The notes beneath the pieces are model-generated. The model made no database searches and was not told the origin of the DNA. It saw only the letters and a list, made by a program, of their open reading frames with translations. This document shows positions 36,749-46,396 of a stretch of 64,000 bases of DNA, piece after piece (position 1 is the stretch's first letter; each line of letters opens with the position of its first letter). The position numbers and the translations under genes were made by a program. Source of the DNA: Rahnella aquatilis CIP 78.65 = ATCC 33071 (GTDB taxonomy: Bacteria > Pseudomonadota > Gammaproteobacteria > Enterobacterales > Enterobacteriaceae); NCBI RefSeq assembly GCF_000241955.1, contig NC_016835.1:1-64000 (forward strand), written 5' to 3'.

Positions 36749-38146
36749 ATGATGGCCCAAGACATAAACCGCCAGCTACGCACCGGGGGTGACCCGCGTG
36801 CGCTGGCTGATTACGCCGTTTTACGCGAAGAACTGAGCAAATTAACCCATCCGGCGCGTCCGGATGTGGACTGGAAAAAGGTGGAACAACTGTGTCTGAA
36901 CCTGTTTCAGCAGAACGGTATCGAACTGCAAACGGCGTCGTGGTACACACAGGCCAGAACGCGGTTAACGGGTATGTCAGGATTAAATGAAGGGCTGGCG
37001 ATCCTCGAGGCATTGATTTCACGGCAGTGGCCGGGACTGTGGCCGCAGCCGGTGCATGCGCGGATGGAAATACTCTCCGGCCTGAGCCAGCGTCTGCAAC
37101 AGACATTGCGCAGCATGACCCTGGATTATCACGATCTGTCGCAGATCTATCAGGCCGAAAAACTGATCAATGCGCTGTGCGAGGTCTTGCAGCGTCTGGA
37201 GCTGAAGCATGTCAGCCAACTGGAAGCACTGAGCAGTTTTATGCACGGTGCTGCCGTGAGGCTGGAAAATATGCACGCGGCCAGCGATACGACAATCGTA
37301 TTACCTGCGGCGGCAACAGAGAACACGGAAAAAAGATGGGCTACGCAAGCCCGCGAGCAGTGGGTGTATGTTGCACAGGCTGAGCCTGCCGAACCACAGG
37401 TGACGATTACGCCACCCGCGCCGGTGAAGCATCCGGTGCAATGGAAAGGGTTTATCGCCGGAATCATGGCAACGTTGCTGGCTGGCGGCGGAGTCTGCGC
37501 AGCTATCACGGCGTTTTATCATCCGCCCTCCGGTGAACAACTGATGGCGACGCTGCCGGTAATGCCAAAACCGCTGAATGCCCAGACACTGGAAACGCTG
37601 AAGAACCGGCAGGCTGAGATGCTGCACCGTGAGGCACCGGCGTATCTGGCCGCCATGCAGCAGCAAACGCGCCAGCTCGCCACCTTGTCGCCGCGCTGGG
37701 CGCAGGATACCGGGTCACATCTGGTCAGTCAGGCACTGATACTGTGGCCTGATAATCCGGCGACCGCTGCGCTGGCGAAAAGCTGGACGCAGCAACTGAA
37801 CGCCAATGCCGTGCCTTTGGAAAACCTCAGCGGCTGGCAACAGGCCAATACTCAGCTGCAACAACTGGCGGACAAACTCAACGGGCTGGATGAGCAGCGC
37901 GGTAAATATATGACTGTCTCGCAGCTAAAATCCTCCGTTTTTGCCATCCAGCAGGCGCTCAACGGTTCACCGCCGGTAGAAGAATCGCTGCGTAAACTGG
38001 CGCAGGACAAACAGCAAAATAAGGATGTTTCACCGCAGTTGATGATGCAACTGGATAATCAGTTCACGCAGCTGCTGAACCGGTATGTGTTGCTTACTCA
38101 AACCTTACCGGCGACCGCCGGTAAAAATGGTCAGGCAGATAACTGA
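36749..38146 (+). CDS. TssA-like VasL/TagA-type protein
   Basis: 465 residues with an ImpA_N domain at the N-terminus (TASWYTQARTRLTGMSGLNEGLAILEALISRQWPGLWP), a single membrane segment in the middle (GFIAGIMATLLAGGGVCAAIT, about residues 235-255) and a helical VasL-type C-terminus (LSGWQQANTQLQQLADKLNGLDEQRGKYMTVSQLKS). TagA, of this architecture, halts sheath growth at the far membrane. ATG 36749 and ATG 36752 are both possible starts. Confidence 0.8.
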   Translation: MMAQDINRQLRTGGDPRALADYAVLREELSKLTHPARPDVDWKKVEQLCLNLFQQNGIELQTASWYTQARTRLTGMSGLNEGLAILEALISRQWPGLWPQPVHARMEILSGLSQRLQQTLRSMTLDYHDLSQIYQAEKLINALCEVLQRLELKHVSQLEALSSFMHGAAVRLENMHAASDTTIVLPAAATENTEKRWATQAREQWVYVAQAEPAEPQVTITPPAPVKHPVQWKGFIAGIMATLLAGGGVCAAITAFYHPPSGEQLMATLPVMPKPLNAQTLETLKNRQAEMLHREAPAYLAAMQQQTRQLATLSPRWAQDTGSHLVSQALILWPDNPATAALAKSWTQQLNANAVPLENLSGWQQANTQLQQLADKLNGLDEQRGKYMTVSQLKSSVFAIQQALNGSPPVEESLRKLAQDKQQNKDVSPQLMMQLDNQFTQLLNRYVLLTQTLPATAGKNGQADN

Positions 38147-38211
38147 CCAATGAATATGGCGACGTGATCAGAAAATGTGATGACGTCGGCCATCTTAAAT
38201 ACAGAGGAAGT

Positions 38212-38682
38212 ATGTCAGCAAAAGAACGGTTCCTTAAAAAACTACAGGACAGCCAGCCCCGCACTGGCTCATTTGAAAATAAAGGTCAGGCGGATATCGC
38301 CGAATTCCGGCAGCGGATCACCCTGTTGCAGGAAAACATAGAAGAATGGCTGGAAGGCACCGGTATCCGGGTCGAAAGCACCACCGTCTCGCTGGTTGAA
38401 TGCCTGATTGGCGGGAAATCGTTCAGCATTCCGGGCATCCGGCTGACCTATGAAGACAGCCAGGTGACCTTCACACCGGTGTTTTTATACGGACAAGGCG
38501 TCACGGGCTGTGTGGAAACCAGCCTTTGCACGCAAGGCCGGGTCACTGTTCTGTGCCGGTTATTTATGCGCGCGGGTGAGAACAGAGACTGGACATGGCG
38601 TCCCGCGAATCCTTTCACGGCGCAAGAGCGGACGTTTGGCGAAGAGCTCTTTTTTGAACTGATTGAAGGATTATTACCCTGA
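38212..38682 (+). CDS. Conserved-looking T6SS-linked protein, function unknown
   Basis: 156 residues from the ATG at 38212 after CAGAGGAAG; a longer frame from 38164 has no ribosome-binding site. It begins MSAKERFLKKLQDSQPRTGSF and continues with an amphipathic helix and a beta-rich part (GIRVESTTVSLVECLIGGKSFSIPGIRLTYEDS, FLYGQGVTGCVETSL), with no signal peptide. It resembles cytoplasmic proteins placed at the end of T6SS operons, but I cannot name the family. It is the last gene before the terminator. Confidence 0.55.
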   Translation: MSAKERFLKKLQDSQPRTGSFENKGQADIAEFRQRITLLQENIEEWLEGTGIRVESTTVSLVECLIGGKSFSIPGIRLTYEDSQVTFTPVFLYGQGVTGCVETSLCTQGRVTVLCRLFMRAGENRDWTWRPANPFTAQERTFGEELFFELIEGLLP

Positions 38683-38705
38683 CGCCTTCGGGCGTCTTTT
38701 TTTGT
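38681..38705 (+). terminator. Intrinsic terminator of the T6SS cluster
   Basis: GACGCC-TTCG-GGCGTC stem-loop (UUCG tetraloop) followed by seven T. It starts within the stop region of the last T6SS gene. Confidence 0.95.
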
Positions 38706-39229
38706 CGATCACCCCGATAAAGCGCAGCTCAAATGTAAAAAAATGCTACAAGCATTACCTTCCGGCTGCATTTTTGGCCAAAATCGATGACATAAATTTA
38801 CATTGCATTAAAAATAAGAATGCGCTGCCACTTCTGCAAATTTAACTTTCTTGTTACCAATTTTGCACACAACAGGTCATTACCGGATGCAGGGGAATTA
38901 CATTTGAAAAACATCAAAACTTTTTGATCCAGATCAATGCAACAACATGACCTCTCATTTTTTATGGTTAATTCTCTTCCCGTCGTTTTTCCGCGAATTT
39001 AGTTTTCCTGCCTGTAGCTTTTTAATCCCCTGAAAGTGTTTCAGCGACTCATTCCCCCCCGGAACCGTCCCTGTTCATCCCTTCGCGCGATGTGCTTAAA
39101 TCGGCTCCTCGCGAAACCCTGGCAGTCCCCCTTTCATTCAAGACTTCACCTGCGAATGTCAGACATCGCCGGTTCCCGTACCGGCATTGCTGTTTGGAAG
39201 GGTAACCTGACACACAAAAAGAGGTTGTT
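38706..39229 (+). promoter_or_regulatory. Long leader of cioA with FNR site
   Basis: 524 bases without a gene. It contains a perfect FNR palindrome, TTGAT-CCAG-ATCAA, at 38924-38937. About 25 bases further is TATGGT (38963-38968), which could be a -10, placing the FNR site near -44. GGTTAATT at 38966 resembles an ArcA half-site. Regulation by oxygen is inferred. Nothing else is recognisable in the ~250 bases between this promoter and the ATG, so a long 5' untranslated region is likely. Confidence 0.6.
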
Positions 39230-40654
39230 ATGTTTGGTCTTGATGCGCTAGAACTGGCCCGGATCCAGTTCGCCTTCACCGTCTCTTTTCATATCATTTT
39301 TCCCGCTATTACTATCGGGCTTGCCAGTTTTCTGGCTGTTCTCGAAGGCATGTGGCTGAAAACAAAGAAAGAGGCTTATCGCGACCTGTATCATTTCTGG
39401 TCGAAAATCTTTGCCGTTAACTTCGGTATGGGCGTGGTCTCCGGTCTGGTGATGGCTTACCAGTTCGGTACTAACTGGAGCATGTTCTCCTCGTTCGCGG
39501 GCAGTATTACCGGTCCGCTGCTGACGTATGAAGTGTTAACCGCGTTCTTCCTTGAAGCCGGTTTCCTCGGCGTGATGCTGTTCGGCTGGAACCGCGTCGG
39601 ACCTGGCCTGCACTTCTTCTCGACCTGCATGGTGGCGCTCGGCACATTGATGTCGACATTCTGGATCCTCGCCTCCAACAGCTGGATGCAGACCCCGCAG
39701 GGCTACGAGATTGTCAACAACCTGGTGGTGCCGGTCAGCTGGATGAAGGTTATCTTCAACCCGTCCTTCCCGTTCCGCTTAATGCACATGACCACCGCCG
39801 CGTTCCTGGCTTCTGCCTTCTTCGTCGGTTCTGCCGCGGCATGGCATTTACTGCGCGGTCGCGATACGCCAGCTATCCGTACCATGCTGTCAATGGCCAT
39901 GTGGATGGCGCTGATCGTGTCTCCGATTCAGGCATTTCTTGGCGATGCACATGGCCTGAATACCCTGAAATATCAGCCGGCTAAAATCGCAGCCATCGAA
40001 GGCCACTGGGAAAATAAAGACAACAAACCGTCCCCGCTGGTATTGATCGGCTACCCCGATATGAACCGTGAAGAAACCCGCTACGCGATTGAAATCCCGT
40101 ATCTGGGCAGTCTGATCCTGACGCACAGCCTGACGCATCAGATCCCGGCGCTGAAATCCTTCCCGAAAGAAGACCGTCCGAACTCTTCGGTTATCTTCTA
40201 CACCTTCCGCATCATGGCCGGTCTCGGCATGCTGATGATTTTGCTGGGGGTACTGAGCCTGATCCTGCGTCGTGGCGGCAAAATGTATACCTCTAAAGCG
40301 TTCCTGCGCTTTGCTTTCCTGATGGGGCCTTCCGGTCTGCTGGCGTTGCTGGCGGGGTGGATCACCACAGAAATGGGCCGTCAGCCGTGGGTAGTTTATG
40401 GCCTGCTGCGCACTAAAGACGCGGTATCCAACCATAACGTGCTGCAAATGAGCGTCAGCCTGATCCTGTTCATCGTGATCTATTGCTCAGTGTTTGGTGT
40501 CGGTTACGGCTACATGATGCGTCTGATCCGCAAGGGTCCGCAGGCGCACGAAGGTGAAAGTGTTGATCACGGGGGTCCCGGCCAGCACCGCACACCTGCG
40601 CGTCCGCTGTCTGCGATTTCAGAATCACTGACCGACGAAAATAAGGGAGCTTGA
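39230..40654 (+). CDS. cioA: Cyanide-insensitive quinol oxidase subunit I (CIO-type CydA)
   Basis: 474 residues, shorter than E. coli CydA (522) because the Q-loop is of the short CIO type. His21 (VSFHIIFP) is the haem b595 ligand, the HMTTAAF histidine and the FRIM methionine fit the b558 ligands, and GRQPWVV is conserved. Nine or so membrane helices. Reduces O2 to water with electrons from quinol in the inner membrane; CIO enzymes tolerate cyanide and low oxygen. First gene of a three-gene operon; cioB follows after 2 bases. Confidence 0.93.
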   Translation: MFGLDALELARIQFAFTVSFHIIFPAITIGLASFLAVLEGMWLKTKKEAYRDLYHFWSKIFAVNFGMGVVSGLVMAYQFGTNWSMFSSFAGSITGPLLTYEVLTAFFLEAGFLGVMLFGWNRVGPGLHFFSTCMVALGTLMSTFWILASNSWMQTPQGYEIVNNLVVPVSWMKVIFNPSFPFRLMHMTTAAFLASAFFVGSAAAWHLLRGRDTPAIRTMLSMAMWMALIVSPIQAFLGDAHGLNTLKYQPAKIAAIEGHWENKDNKPSPLVLIGYPDMNREETRYAIEIPYLGSLILTHSLTHQIPALKSFPKEDRPNSSVIFYTFRIMAGLGMLMILLGVLSLILRRGGKMYTSKAFLRFAFLMGPSGLLALLAGWITTEMGRQPWVVYGLLRTKDAVSNHNVLQMSVSLILFIVIYCSVFGVGYGYMMRLIRKGPQAHEGESVDHGGPGQHRTPARPLSAISESLTDENKGA

Positions 40655-40656
40655 TA

Positions 40657-41664
40657 ATGGGTATCGACTTACCGCTGATCTGGTTTTTGATCATCATCTT
40701 CGGCGTGATGATGTATATCGTGATGGACGGCTTCGATCTGGGTATCGGCCTGCTGTTCCCGCTGGTGAAAAAAGAGCATGACCGTGACGTGATGATGAAC
40801 ACCGTCGCGCCGGTCTGGGACGGCAACGAAACCTGGCTGGTGCTCGGCGGTGCGGCACTGTATGGCGCATTCCCGCTGGCGTACTCGGTGATTCTGGATG
40901 CGCTGACTATCCCGCTGACCCTGATGCTGTTTGGTCTGATCTTCCGTGGTGTGGCGTTTGAATTTCGTTTCAAAGCCAGCCCGGCCAAACGCCACGTGTG
41001 GGATAAATCCTTCATCTGCGGATCAGTCATCGCCACCTTCTGTCAGGGCGTGGTGCTGGGCGCGGTGATCAACGGTATTCCGGTGGTGAACCGTACTTAC
41101 GCTGGTGGCGCGCTCGACTGGCTGACGCCGTTCACGCTGTTCTGTGGTTTTGCGCTGGTGGTGGCTTATGCCCTGCTCGGCTGCACCTGGCTGATTATGA
41201 AAACCGAAGGCGAATTGCAGGAAGCGATGCACAAAATCGCCAAACCGCTGCTGATGGTATTCCTGCTGGTGACACTGGCCGTCAGCCTGTGGACGCCGCT
41301 GACCCACAGCGATATCGCCACCCGCTGGTTCTCGCGCCCTAACCTTTACTGGTTCCTGCCGGTGCCGGTGCTGGTGGTGCTGGTCTCGGCGTGGATGTAC
41401 CGTGCCATCAGCAAAAATGCGCATCACGCGCCGTTCCTGCTGACGCTGGCGCTGGTGTTCCTCGGTTATACCGGTCTGGGGATCAGCATCTGGCCGAATA
41501 TCATTCCGCCGTCTATCTCTATCTGGGAAGCCGCTTCACCGCCGCAAAGTCAGGGCTTCATTCTGGTGGGTGCCCTGTTCATCATCCCGATCATTCTGGT
41601 GTACACCTTCTGGAGCTACTACGTGTTCCGCGGGAAAGTCACACCGGATCAGGGTTATCACTGA
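40657..41664 (+). CDS. cioB: Cyanide-insensitive quinol oxidase subunit II
   Basis: 335 residues from the ATG at 40657 after AAGGGA; the TTG at 40651 is less likely. Motifs of the CydB/CioB family: MYIVMDGFDLGIGLLFP, VWDGNETWLVLGGAALYGAFPLAYS and IFRGVAFEFRFKA. About eight membrane helices. Partner of the preceding subunit. Confidence 0.95.
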   Translation: MGIDLPLIWFLIIIFGVMMYIVMDGFDLGIGLLFPLVKKEHDRDVMMNTVAPVWDGNETWLVLGGAALYGAFPLAYSVILDALTIPLTLMLFGLIFRGVAFEFRFKASPAKRHVWDKSFICGSVIATFCQGVVLGAVINGIPVVNRTYAGGALDWLTPFTLFCGFALVVAYALLGCTWLIMKTEGELQEAMHKIAKPLLMVFLLVTLAVSLWTPLTHSDIATRWFSRPNLYWFLPVPVLVVLVSAWMYRAISKNAHHAPFLLTLALVFLGYTGLGISIWPNIIPPSISIWEAASPPQSQGFILVGALFIIPIILVYTFWSYYVFRGKVTPDQGYH

Positions 41665-41675
41665 GGAATCGCATT

Positions 41676-41840
41676 ATGAATCTCATCAGAAAAATGGATG
41701 ACAGCAACATCACTAAAGCCCCCTTTTTGAAGCGTGTCGGCTGGATGGCCGTCATCTGGGGCGGCAGTGTGCTGGCGTTATTTGTTGTGGCATCGGTGTT
41801 TCATCTGCTGATGTTTGCAGCGGGAATGAGAAGTCATTAA
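41676..41840 (+). CDS. DUF2474 small membrane protein of the CIO operon
   Basis: 54 residues with one membrane helix (VGWMAVIWGGSVLALFVVASVF) and the typical end AAGMRSH. DUF2474 proteins accompany CIO-type cioAB and are probably the counterpart of CydX, stabilising the oxidase. It begins 11 bases after cioB. Confidence 0.88.
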   Translation: MNLIRKMDDSNITKAPFLKRVGWMAVIWGGSVLALFVVASVFHLLMFAAGMRSH

Positions 41841-41851
41841 ATGAAGAAGAT

Positions 41852-41900
41852 CGGGAGAGGGTTTAGCAGACGACTCTGCTATATCTTCTCCTTTTTTATT
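41852..41900 (+). terminator. Terminator of cioAB operon
   Basis: AGCAGA-CGAC-TCTGCT (around 41863-41878) nested within GGAGAG...CTTCTCC, followed by TTTTTTA. It is placed directly after the DUF2474 gene. Confidence 0.7.
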
Positions 41901-41953
41901 TCTGCGGCACCAGCCTGACAAAATCCAGAAATAGCGGATTTCGGCAAGAAAAA

Positions 41954-41973
41954 AGCCCGCTCGGAAGCGGGCT
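41954..41973 (-). terminator. Terminator of the peptide ABC operon
   Basis: Perfect 8-bp stem AGCCCGCT / AGCGGGCT with a 4-base loop (TCCG on the minus strand), followed on the minus strand by TTTTTTCTTG. It lies 60 bases past the substrate-binding gene. Confidence 0.85.
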
Positions 41974-42033
41974 AAAAACCACAAAACAGACTTTTGTCTC
42001 AACTTTCTTATTATCTCCCTGGTGCAGGATTTC

Positions 42034-43548
42034 TTATTCTTTCACCGTCTCCTCAAGCGTGAAACGCCCTAACGGATTCTGGTGGAAATCTTTGATATTT
42101 TTACGCGTCACGTTGCGATACGGGCTGTAATACAGATCAATCCAGTTCACGTCGGCTTTCGCCATTTTCTGCAAATCGATGTACATCTGTTCACGCTTCT
42201 TCGGATCCATCTCCACACGCGCGGCGGCCACCAGCGCTTTCACTTTGTCATTGTGATAACGCGTCATGTAATTCATGTTCGAGTCGTGGCCCAGCGTAAA
42301 GGTAGTTTTCTGATCCGGGTCGAGAATGTCGTTAGTCCAGTACATCACCGAAATGTCATAATCTCCCGCCACTAACATGTCCCAGCTCTGGCTCGGATCC
42401 ACTTTCTGCAAGTTGGCGGTGATCCCGGCTTTTGCCAGTTGCTGTTGCAGCAGTACGGCAATCTGTTCATCCACCTCATCACCGGCATTCACCAGATATT
42501 TCAGGGTCAGGTTTTTCACCCCTGCCGCCGCCAGCAGTTGTCTGGCTTTTTCAGGGTCGTACGGGCGTTGCAGGTTACCGGCGTAATGATACAGCGCCCC
42601 GTCAGGGATGTAGGAGTTGGCGATTTTGCCGTAACCGAACGTCACGGTATCAATAATGGCTTTTTTATCGATGGCGAAGTCCAGCGCCTGACGCACCTCC
42701 ACTTTGCCCAGGTCACCGTGCGAATGGTTGATCAGCAGGTGATCTTCACGGGTGGAGGTATCCAGTTCGACCGCCAGTTTCGGGTCTTTTTGCAGCGATG
42801 AAATGCGCGAGAACGGGATCGACAGCGCCGCGTCAATTTCTCCGGCCTGCACTTTCAGCATGCGGGTATTGTCATCCGGCAGCGTCAGCCACTCGACGCC
42901 ATCAAGTTTCACTTTCGCGGCGTCCCAGTAATACGGGTTTTTGACCAGTTCGACTTTCTCGCCGCGTGTCCACTCTTTCACGCTGAACGCGCCGGAACCG
43001 ACCGGGTGTTCCGCAAAGTCATCCGCACCCTGTCTGGTCAGCGCCTGTTGCGAAATCACCGAGGCATTCGGCAGCGCCAGTTGAGAAAGGAATGCCGCCG
43101 ATGGCGTTTTCAGGGTGATAACCAGCGTATGGGCATCGGGGGCTTTCAGCGTATCGATAATGCTGTATGAATCCTTCCACAGCGATCCGGCGTCATCACG
43201 GATACGCGTCAGGCTGAACACCGCATCAGAAGCAGTCACCGGCGTGCCGTCAGAAAATTTCGCGTCGCGCATTTTCAGCGTATAGGTTTTACCGTCCGGC
43301 GAAATCGTCCAGCTTTCCGCCAGACCCGGCAGCAGTTGGGTGCCGGTATTGTCAACGCGCACCAGCGGATCAAAAACATTGGAGAACACCCAGTTATCGG
43401 CGTTTTGCGCTGACCTGATCGGGTCAAATGTGGTGCTGTCTTCACGACGACCAATGGTCAGCACCCCCGCCGCCTGCGCCACTTCGCTGACCAGACTCAA
43501 CGCCAGCAGCACCCCGGCGGCCACAACGTTAAAATGCTTTTGTTTCAT
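42034..43548 (-). CDS. Peptide-type ABC transporter substrate-binding protein (SBP family 5)
   Basis: 504 residues with a signal peptide (MKQKHFNVVAAGVLLALSLVSEVAQA, then AG). Family 5 (DppA/OppA/GsiB-like) features: GLAESWTISPDGKTYTLKMRDAKFSDG (periplasmic binding fold start) and DNTRMLKVQAGEIDAA. It is the last gene of a five-gene operon. The neighbouring LuxR solo and proline iminopeptidase suggest a peptide or a plant-derived amide as substrate; the ligand cannot be told from sequence. Confidence 0.92.
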   Translation of the reverse strand: MKQKHFNVVAAGVLLALSLVSEVAQAAGVLTIGRREDSTTFDPIRSAQNADNWVFSNVFDPLVRVDNTGTQLLPGLAESWTISPDGKTYTLKMRDAKFSDGTPVTASDAVFSLTRIRDDAGSLWKDSYSIIDTLKAPDAHTLVITLKTPSAAFLSQLALPNASVISQQALTRQGADDFAEHPVGSGAFSVKEWTRGEKVELVKNPYYWDAAKVKLDGVEWLTLPDDNTRMLKVQAGEIDAALSIPFSRISSLQKDPKLAVELDTSTREDHLLINHSHGDLGKVEVRQALDFAIDKKAIIDTVTFGYGKIANSYIPDGALYHYAGNLQRPYDPEKARQLLAAAGVKNLTLKYLVNAGDEVDEQIAVLLQQQLAKAGITANLQKVDPSQSWDMLVAGDYDISVMYWTNDILDPDQKTTFTLGHDSNMNYMTRYHNDKVKALVAAARVEMDPKKREQMYIDLQKMAKADVNWIDLYYSPYRNVTRKNIKDFHQNPLGRFTLEETVKE

Positions 43549-44578
43549 GTAACATTCCTTCAGTCATCGGATTGATCCCGTCGCTTTTGTGATTTTCAAG
43601 AACACAGGCGAAGGCATGGTCGGCAATATGCCGGGTTTCAGGTACTGCGCCATGCCTGCACTCAGGGAGCGCAAAGGCACAGCGTGGATGGAAAGCGCAG
43701 CCCGCAGGCAGCGAAACCGGGCTGGGTGGTTCACCCTGTAACGGATGTTCCGGCAGCGGCCGGTCGGGGTCGATTTCAGGAATGGCCGCCACCAGCGCGG
43801 CGGTATAAGGATGTCGCGGCGCGTTAAACACCGTTTGCGTCGGCCCGCTCTCGACAATACGCCCGAGATACATCACCGCCACGCGGTCACACAGGCGGCG
43901 CACAATCGCCAGATCATGCGCGATAAACAGGATCGCCAGCCCCATACTTTCACGCAAATCCATCAGCAGATTGATGATCTGCGCCTGAATCGACACATCC
44001 AGCGCGGCAACACATTCATCGGCGACGATCAGGCGCGGTTCGATAGCCAGCGCACGGGCAATACCGGCGCGCTGACATTGCCCGCCGCTCAATGCCTGCG
44101 GACGGCGTGTGGCATGTTCCGGGCTTAGCCCGACCAGGGTCAGCAGCGTATTAATCCGCGCGGGAATCTCCGCTTTCGTCACTTTCCTGTGTACCCGCAG
44201 CACCTCGCCGATACTTTCGCCAATCGTCTGGCGCGGATTGAGTGAGGAAAACGGATCCTGAAAAATCATGGCGGTTTGCTGACGCAGACGGGCAATGTCA
44301 GGTTTCATTCCCCCGGTGATCAGCTGGCCGTTAAAACGAACCCGTCCGGCGCTGACGTTTTCCAGCTGCAACATCGCGCGGCCAAGGGTACTTTTTCCGC
44401 TGCCCGATTCACCGACCAGTCCCAGCGTTTCGCCAGCGCGGATGTGCAGTGACACATCGTTCACGGCCTGAACATGGCGCTTTGTAAAACCCAAACCTGA
44501 GACGGGAAACGTCACGCAAAGGGCTTCCACTTCCAGCAGCGGATACGGCTGCGGCTTGAGATCAGGCAAATGACTCAT
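43529..44578 (-). CDS. Peptide ABC transporter ATPase (DppF-like)
   Basis: 349 residues with Walker A GESGSGKST, the C-loop LSGGQCQRAGIARALA and Walker B LIVADECVAALDVS, then the oligopeptide-type C-terminal Cys region (CAFHPRCAFALPEC), which binds an iron-sulfur cluster in some relatives. The usual DEPVSALD reads DECVAALD here, a Pro-to-Cys and Ser-to-Ala change. It overlaps its neighbours on both sides. Confidence 0.93.
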   Translation of the reverse strand: MSHLPDLKPQPYPLLEVEALCVTFPVSGLGFTKRHVQAVNDVSLHIRAGETLGLVGESGSGKSTLGRAMLQLENVSAGRVRFNGQLITGGMKPDIARLRQQTAMIFQDPFSSLNPRQTIGESIGEVLRVHRKVTKAEIPARINTLLTLVGLSPEHATRRPQALSGGQCQRAGIARALAIEPRLIVADECVAALDVSIQAQIINLLMDLRESMGLAILFIAHDLAIVRRLCDRVAVMYLGRIVESGPTQTVFNAPRHPYTAALVAAIPEIDPDRPLPEHPLQGEPPSPVSLPAGCAFHPRCAFALPECRHGAVPETRHIADHAFACVLENHKSDGINPMTEGMLHETKAF

Positions 44579-45539
44579 TCTCCCTCCCGTGGATCAGCGG
44601 ATGATGACAGGCGGTGGCATGACTGCCCGTTTGCATCGCGGGCTGGCTGTCCCGGCACAACGCCGTCGCCTGCGTACAGCGCGGATGAAAACGGCAGCCG
44701 GACGGGAATCGCGCCGCGACCGGCGGCTGACCGGGTAACGTGATCAGCCGTCCGGCGCCCCCCTCGCTGACCGGCTGGCAGTCAATCAGGCCGCGCGTAT
44801 AAGGATGCTGCGCTTGTGCCAGGACCGGCCTTTTGTCGCCGGTTTCACACAAACGTCCGCCATACATCACCGCGATGCGGTCACAGGTTTGTGCCACCAC
44901 GCCCAGATCATGCGTGATCAGAATGATGGCGATACCCAGCCGGTCACGCAGATCGCGGAGCAGATGCAAAATCTGCATCTGTACGGTGACATCCAGCGCC
45001 GTGGTCGGTTCATCGGCAATCAGCATTTTGGGTTCGCAGGCCAGCGCCACGGCGATCATTGCCCGCTGACGCATGCCGCCGGAAAACTCATGCGGGTAGT
45101 TATCTGCCCGTCGCTGCGGGTCCGGAATACCGACCTGACGCAGCAGTTCCACCGCCTGTCTCTGTGCCTCACGGCGGCTGGCCCCAAAATGCAGACGGCG
45201 GCTTTCAGCAATCTGCTGGCCGATGGTCATCACCGGATTCAGATGACTGGCCGGATTCTGGAAAATCATGCCGATCTCCCGCCCGCGAATGGCCGTCATG
45301 CGTTTATCGTTCAGCGTCAGTAAATCGGTGCCATTGAGGCGGATTTCCCCGGCGCGGATATGCAGCCCTTCACCGGGCAGCAGGCGCATCATGGCACGGC
45401 AACTCAGCGTTTTACCGGAACCGCTTTCGCCGACCAGTCCGAGAATATCCCCCGCATTCAATGTCAGAGAAAGCCTGTCCACCAGCGCCACACCCTGCCG
45501 GTCTTCAATGGTCAGGCCGGAAACCTGCATTAACGTCAT
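44562..45539 (-). CDS. Peptide ABC transporter ATPase (DppD-like)
   Basis: 325 residues with Walker A GESGSGKT, signature [16 protein letters not shown] and Walker [15 protein letters not shown], and the OppD/DppD C-terminus ([15 protein letters not shown]). It overlaps the DppF-like gene by 17 bases and the permease by 4. Confidence 0.94.
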   Translation of the reverse strand: MTLMQVSGLTIEDRQGVALVDRLSLTLNAGDILGLVGESGSGKTLSCRAMMRLLPGEGLHIRAGEIRLNGTDLLTLNDKRMTAIRGREIGMIFQNPASHLNPVMTIGQQIAESRRLHFGASRREAQRQAVELLRQVGIPDPQRRADNYPHEFSGGMRQRAMIAVALACEPKMLIADEPTTALDVTVQMQILHLLRDLRDRLGIAIILITHDLGVVAQTCDRIAVMYGGRLCETGDKRPVLAQAQHPYTRGLIDCQPVSEGGAGRLITLPGQPPVAARFPSGCRFHPRCTQATALCRDSQPAMQTGSHATACHHPLIHGRENESFA

Positions 45540-46396
45540 GGCCGTTCCCCCAGTTTGTCACCCAGCCCGTCCGCCAGCAGGCTGAAACTCATCGCCAGTA
45601 CCACAATGGCTAAACCAGGGAAGGTCGTTATCCACCACGCCGTGGTGATAAAGCTCTGGCCTTCGGCGACCATCACACCCCATTCCGCCACCGGCGGCTG
45701 AACGCCGAGGCCGAGATAACTCACCGACGCGCCGCTGAGTAACACCAGCACGCAGTCGGACATTGAGAACACCAGCGAACTGGTCAGCGCGTTGGGCAGC
45801 AAATGCAAAAGTAAGATACGCGGATGGCTGTAGCCCAGGCTGCGCGCGGCCAGAATAAAATCCCGGTGTTTCAGCGTCAGCACCTGCGAGCGCACCAGAC
45901 GGGCATACGATACCCAGCCGACCATGGCCATCGCGATATAAAAACTGCCCAGTCCCGGCCCGAGAATGGCAATAATCGACAGCATCAGCACCAGAAAAGG
46001 AAACGCCAGCACCACGTCTATCACCCGCATGAAAAAGGTGTCCACTGCACCGCCGAGATACCCCGCAAACGCGCCGGTCAGCGTGCCGAAGGTAAACGGA
46101 AAAATGACGCCAATCAGACAGATTTGCAGATCAATCCGCGCACCCCACATCACACGGGAAAGAATGTCGCGGCCAAAGTTATCGGTGCCGAAAGGATGGG
46201 TGAATGATGGCGGTGACAGTGTCACTGTTGCATCCTGCGCGATCGGGTCAAACGGCGCGATCCACGGGCTGAGCAGCGCAATCAGAACCCAGACACTGAG
46301 CATCACAATCCCCAGCCGCAACGCCTGCTGACGCGGCAACCCGCGCAGATGAAAATATCCCATGCGTTGTGTCGCAATCTTTCCGGTCATGCTCAT
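45536..46396 (-). CDS. Peptide ABC transporter permease (DppC-like)
   Basis: 286 residues; OppC/DppC type, with the N-terminal segment LGIVMLSVWVLIALLSPWIAPFDP, HPFGTDNFGRDILSRVMWGARIDL, and the EAA-type loop AARSLGYSHPRILLLHLLPN. Inner-membrane channel with the DppB-like protein. Confidence 0.94.
   Translation of the reverse strand: MSMTGKIATQRMGYFHLRGLPRQQALRLGIVMLSVWVLIALLSPWIAPFDPIAQDATVTLSPPSFTHPFGTDNFGRDILSRVMWGARIDLQICLIGVIFPFTFGTLTGAFAGYLGGAVDTFFMRVIDVVLAFPFLVLMLSIIAILGPGLGSFYIAMAMVGWVSYARLVRSQVLTLKHRDFILAARSLGYSHPRILLLHLLPNALTSSLVFSMSDCVLVLLSGASVSYLGLGVQPPVAEWGVMVAEGQSFITTAWWITTFPGLAIVVLAMSFSLLADGLGDKLGERP

Noticed and set aside
39230..40654. Annotation as ordinary cytochrome bd-I (CydA)
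   Set aside because: 474 residues with a short Q-loop and GRQPWVVYG pattern, plus a DUF2474 partner in place of CydX, point to the CIO type.
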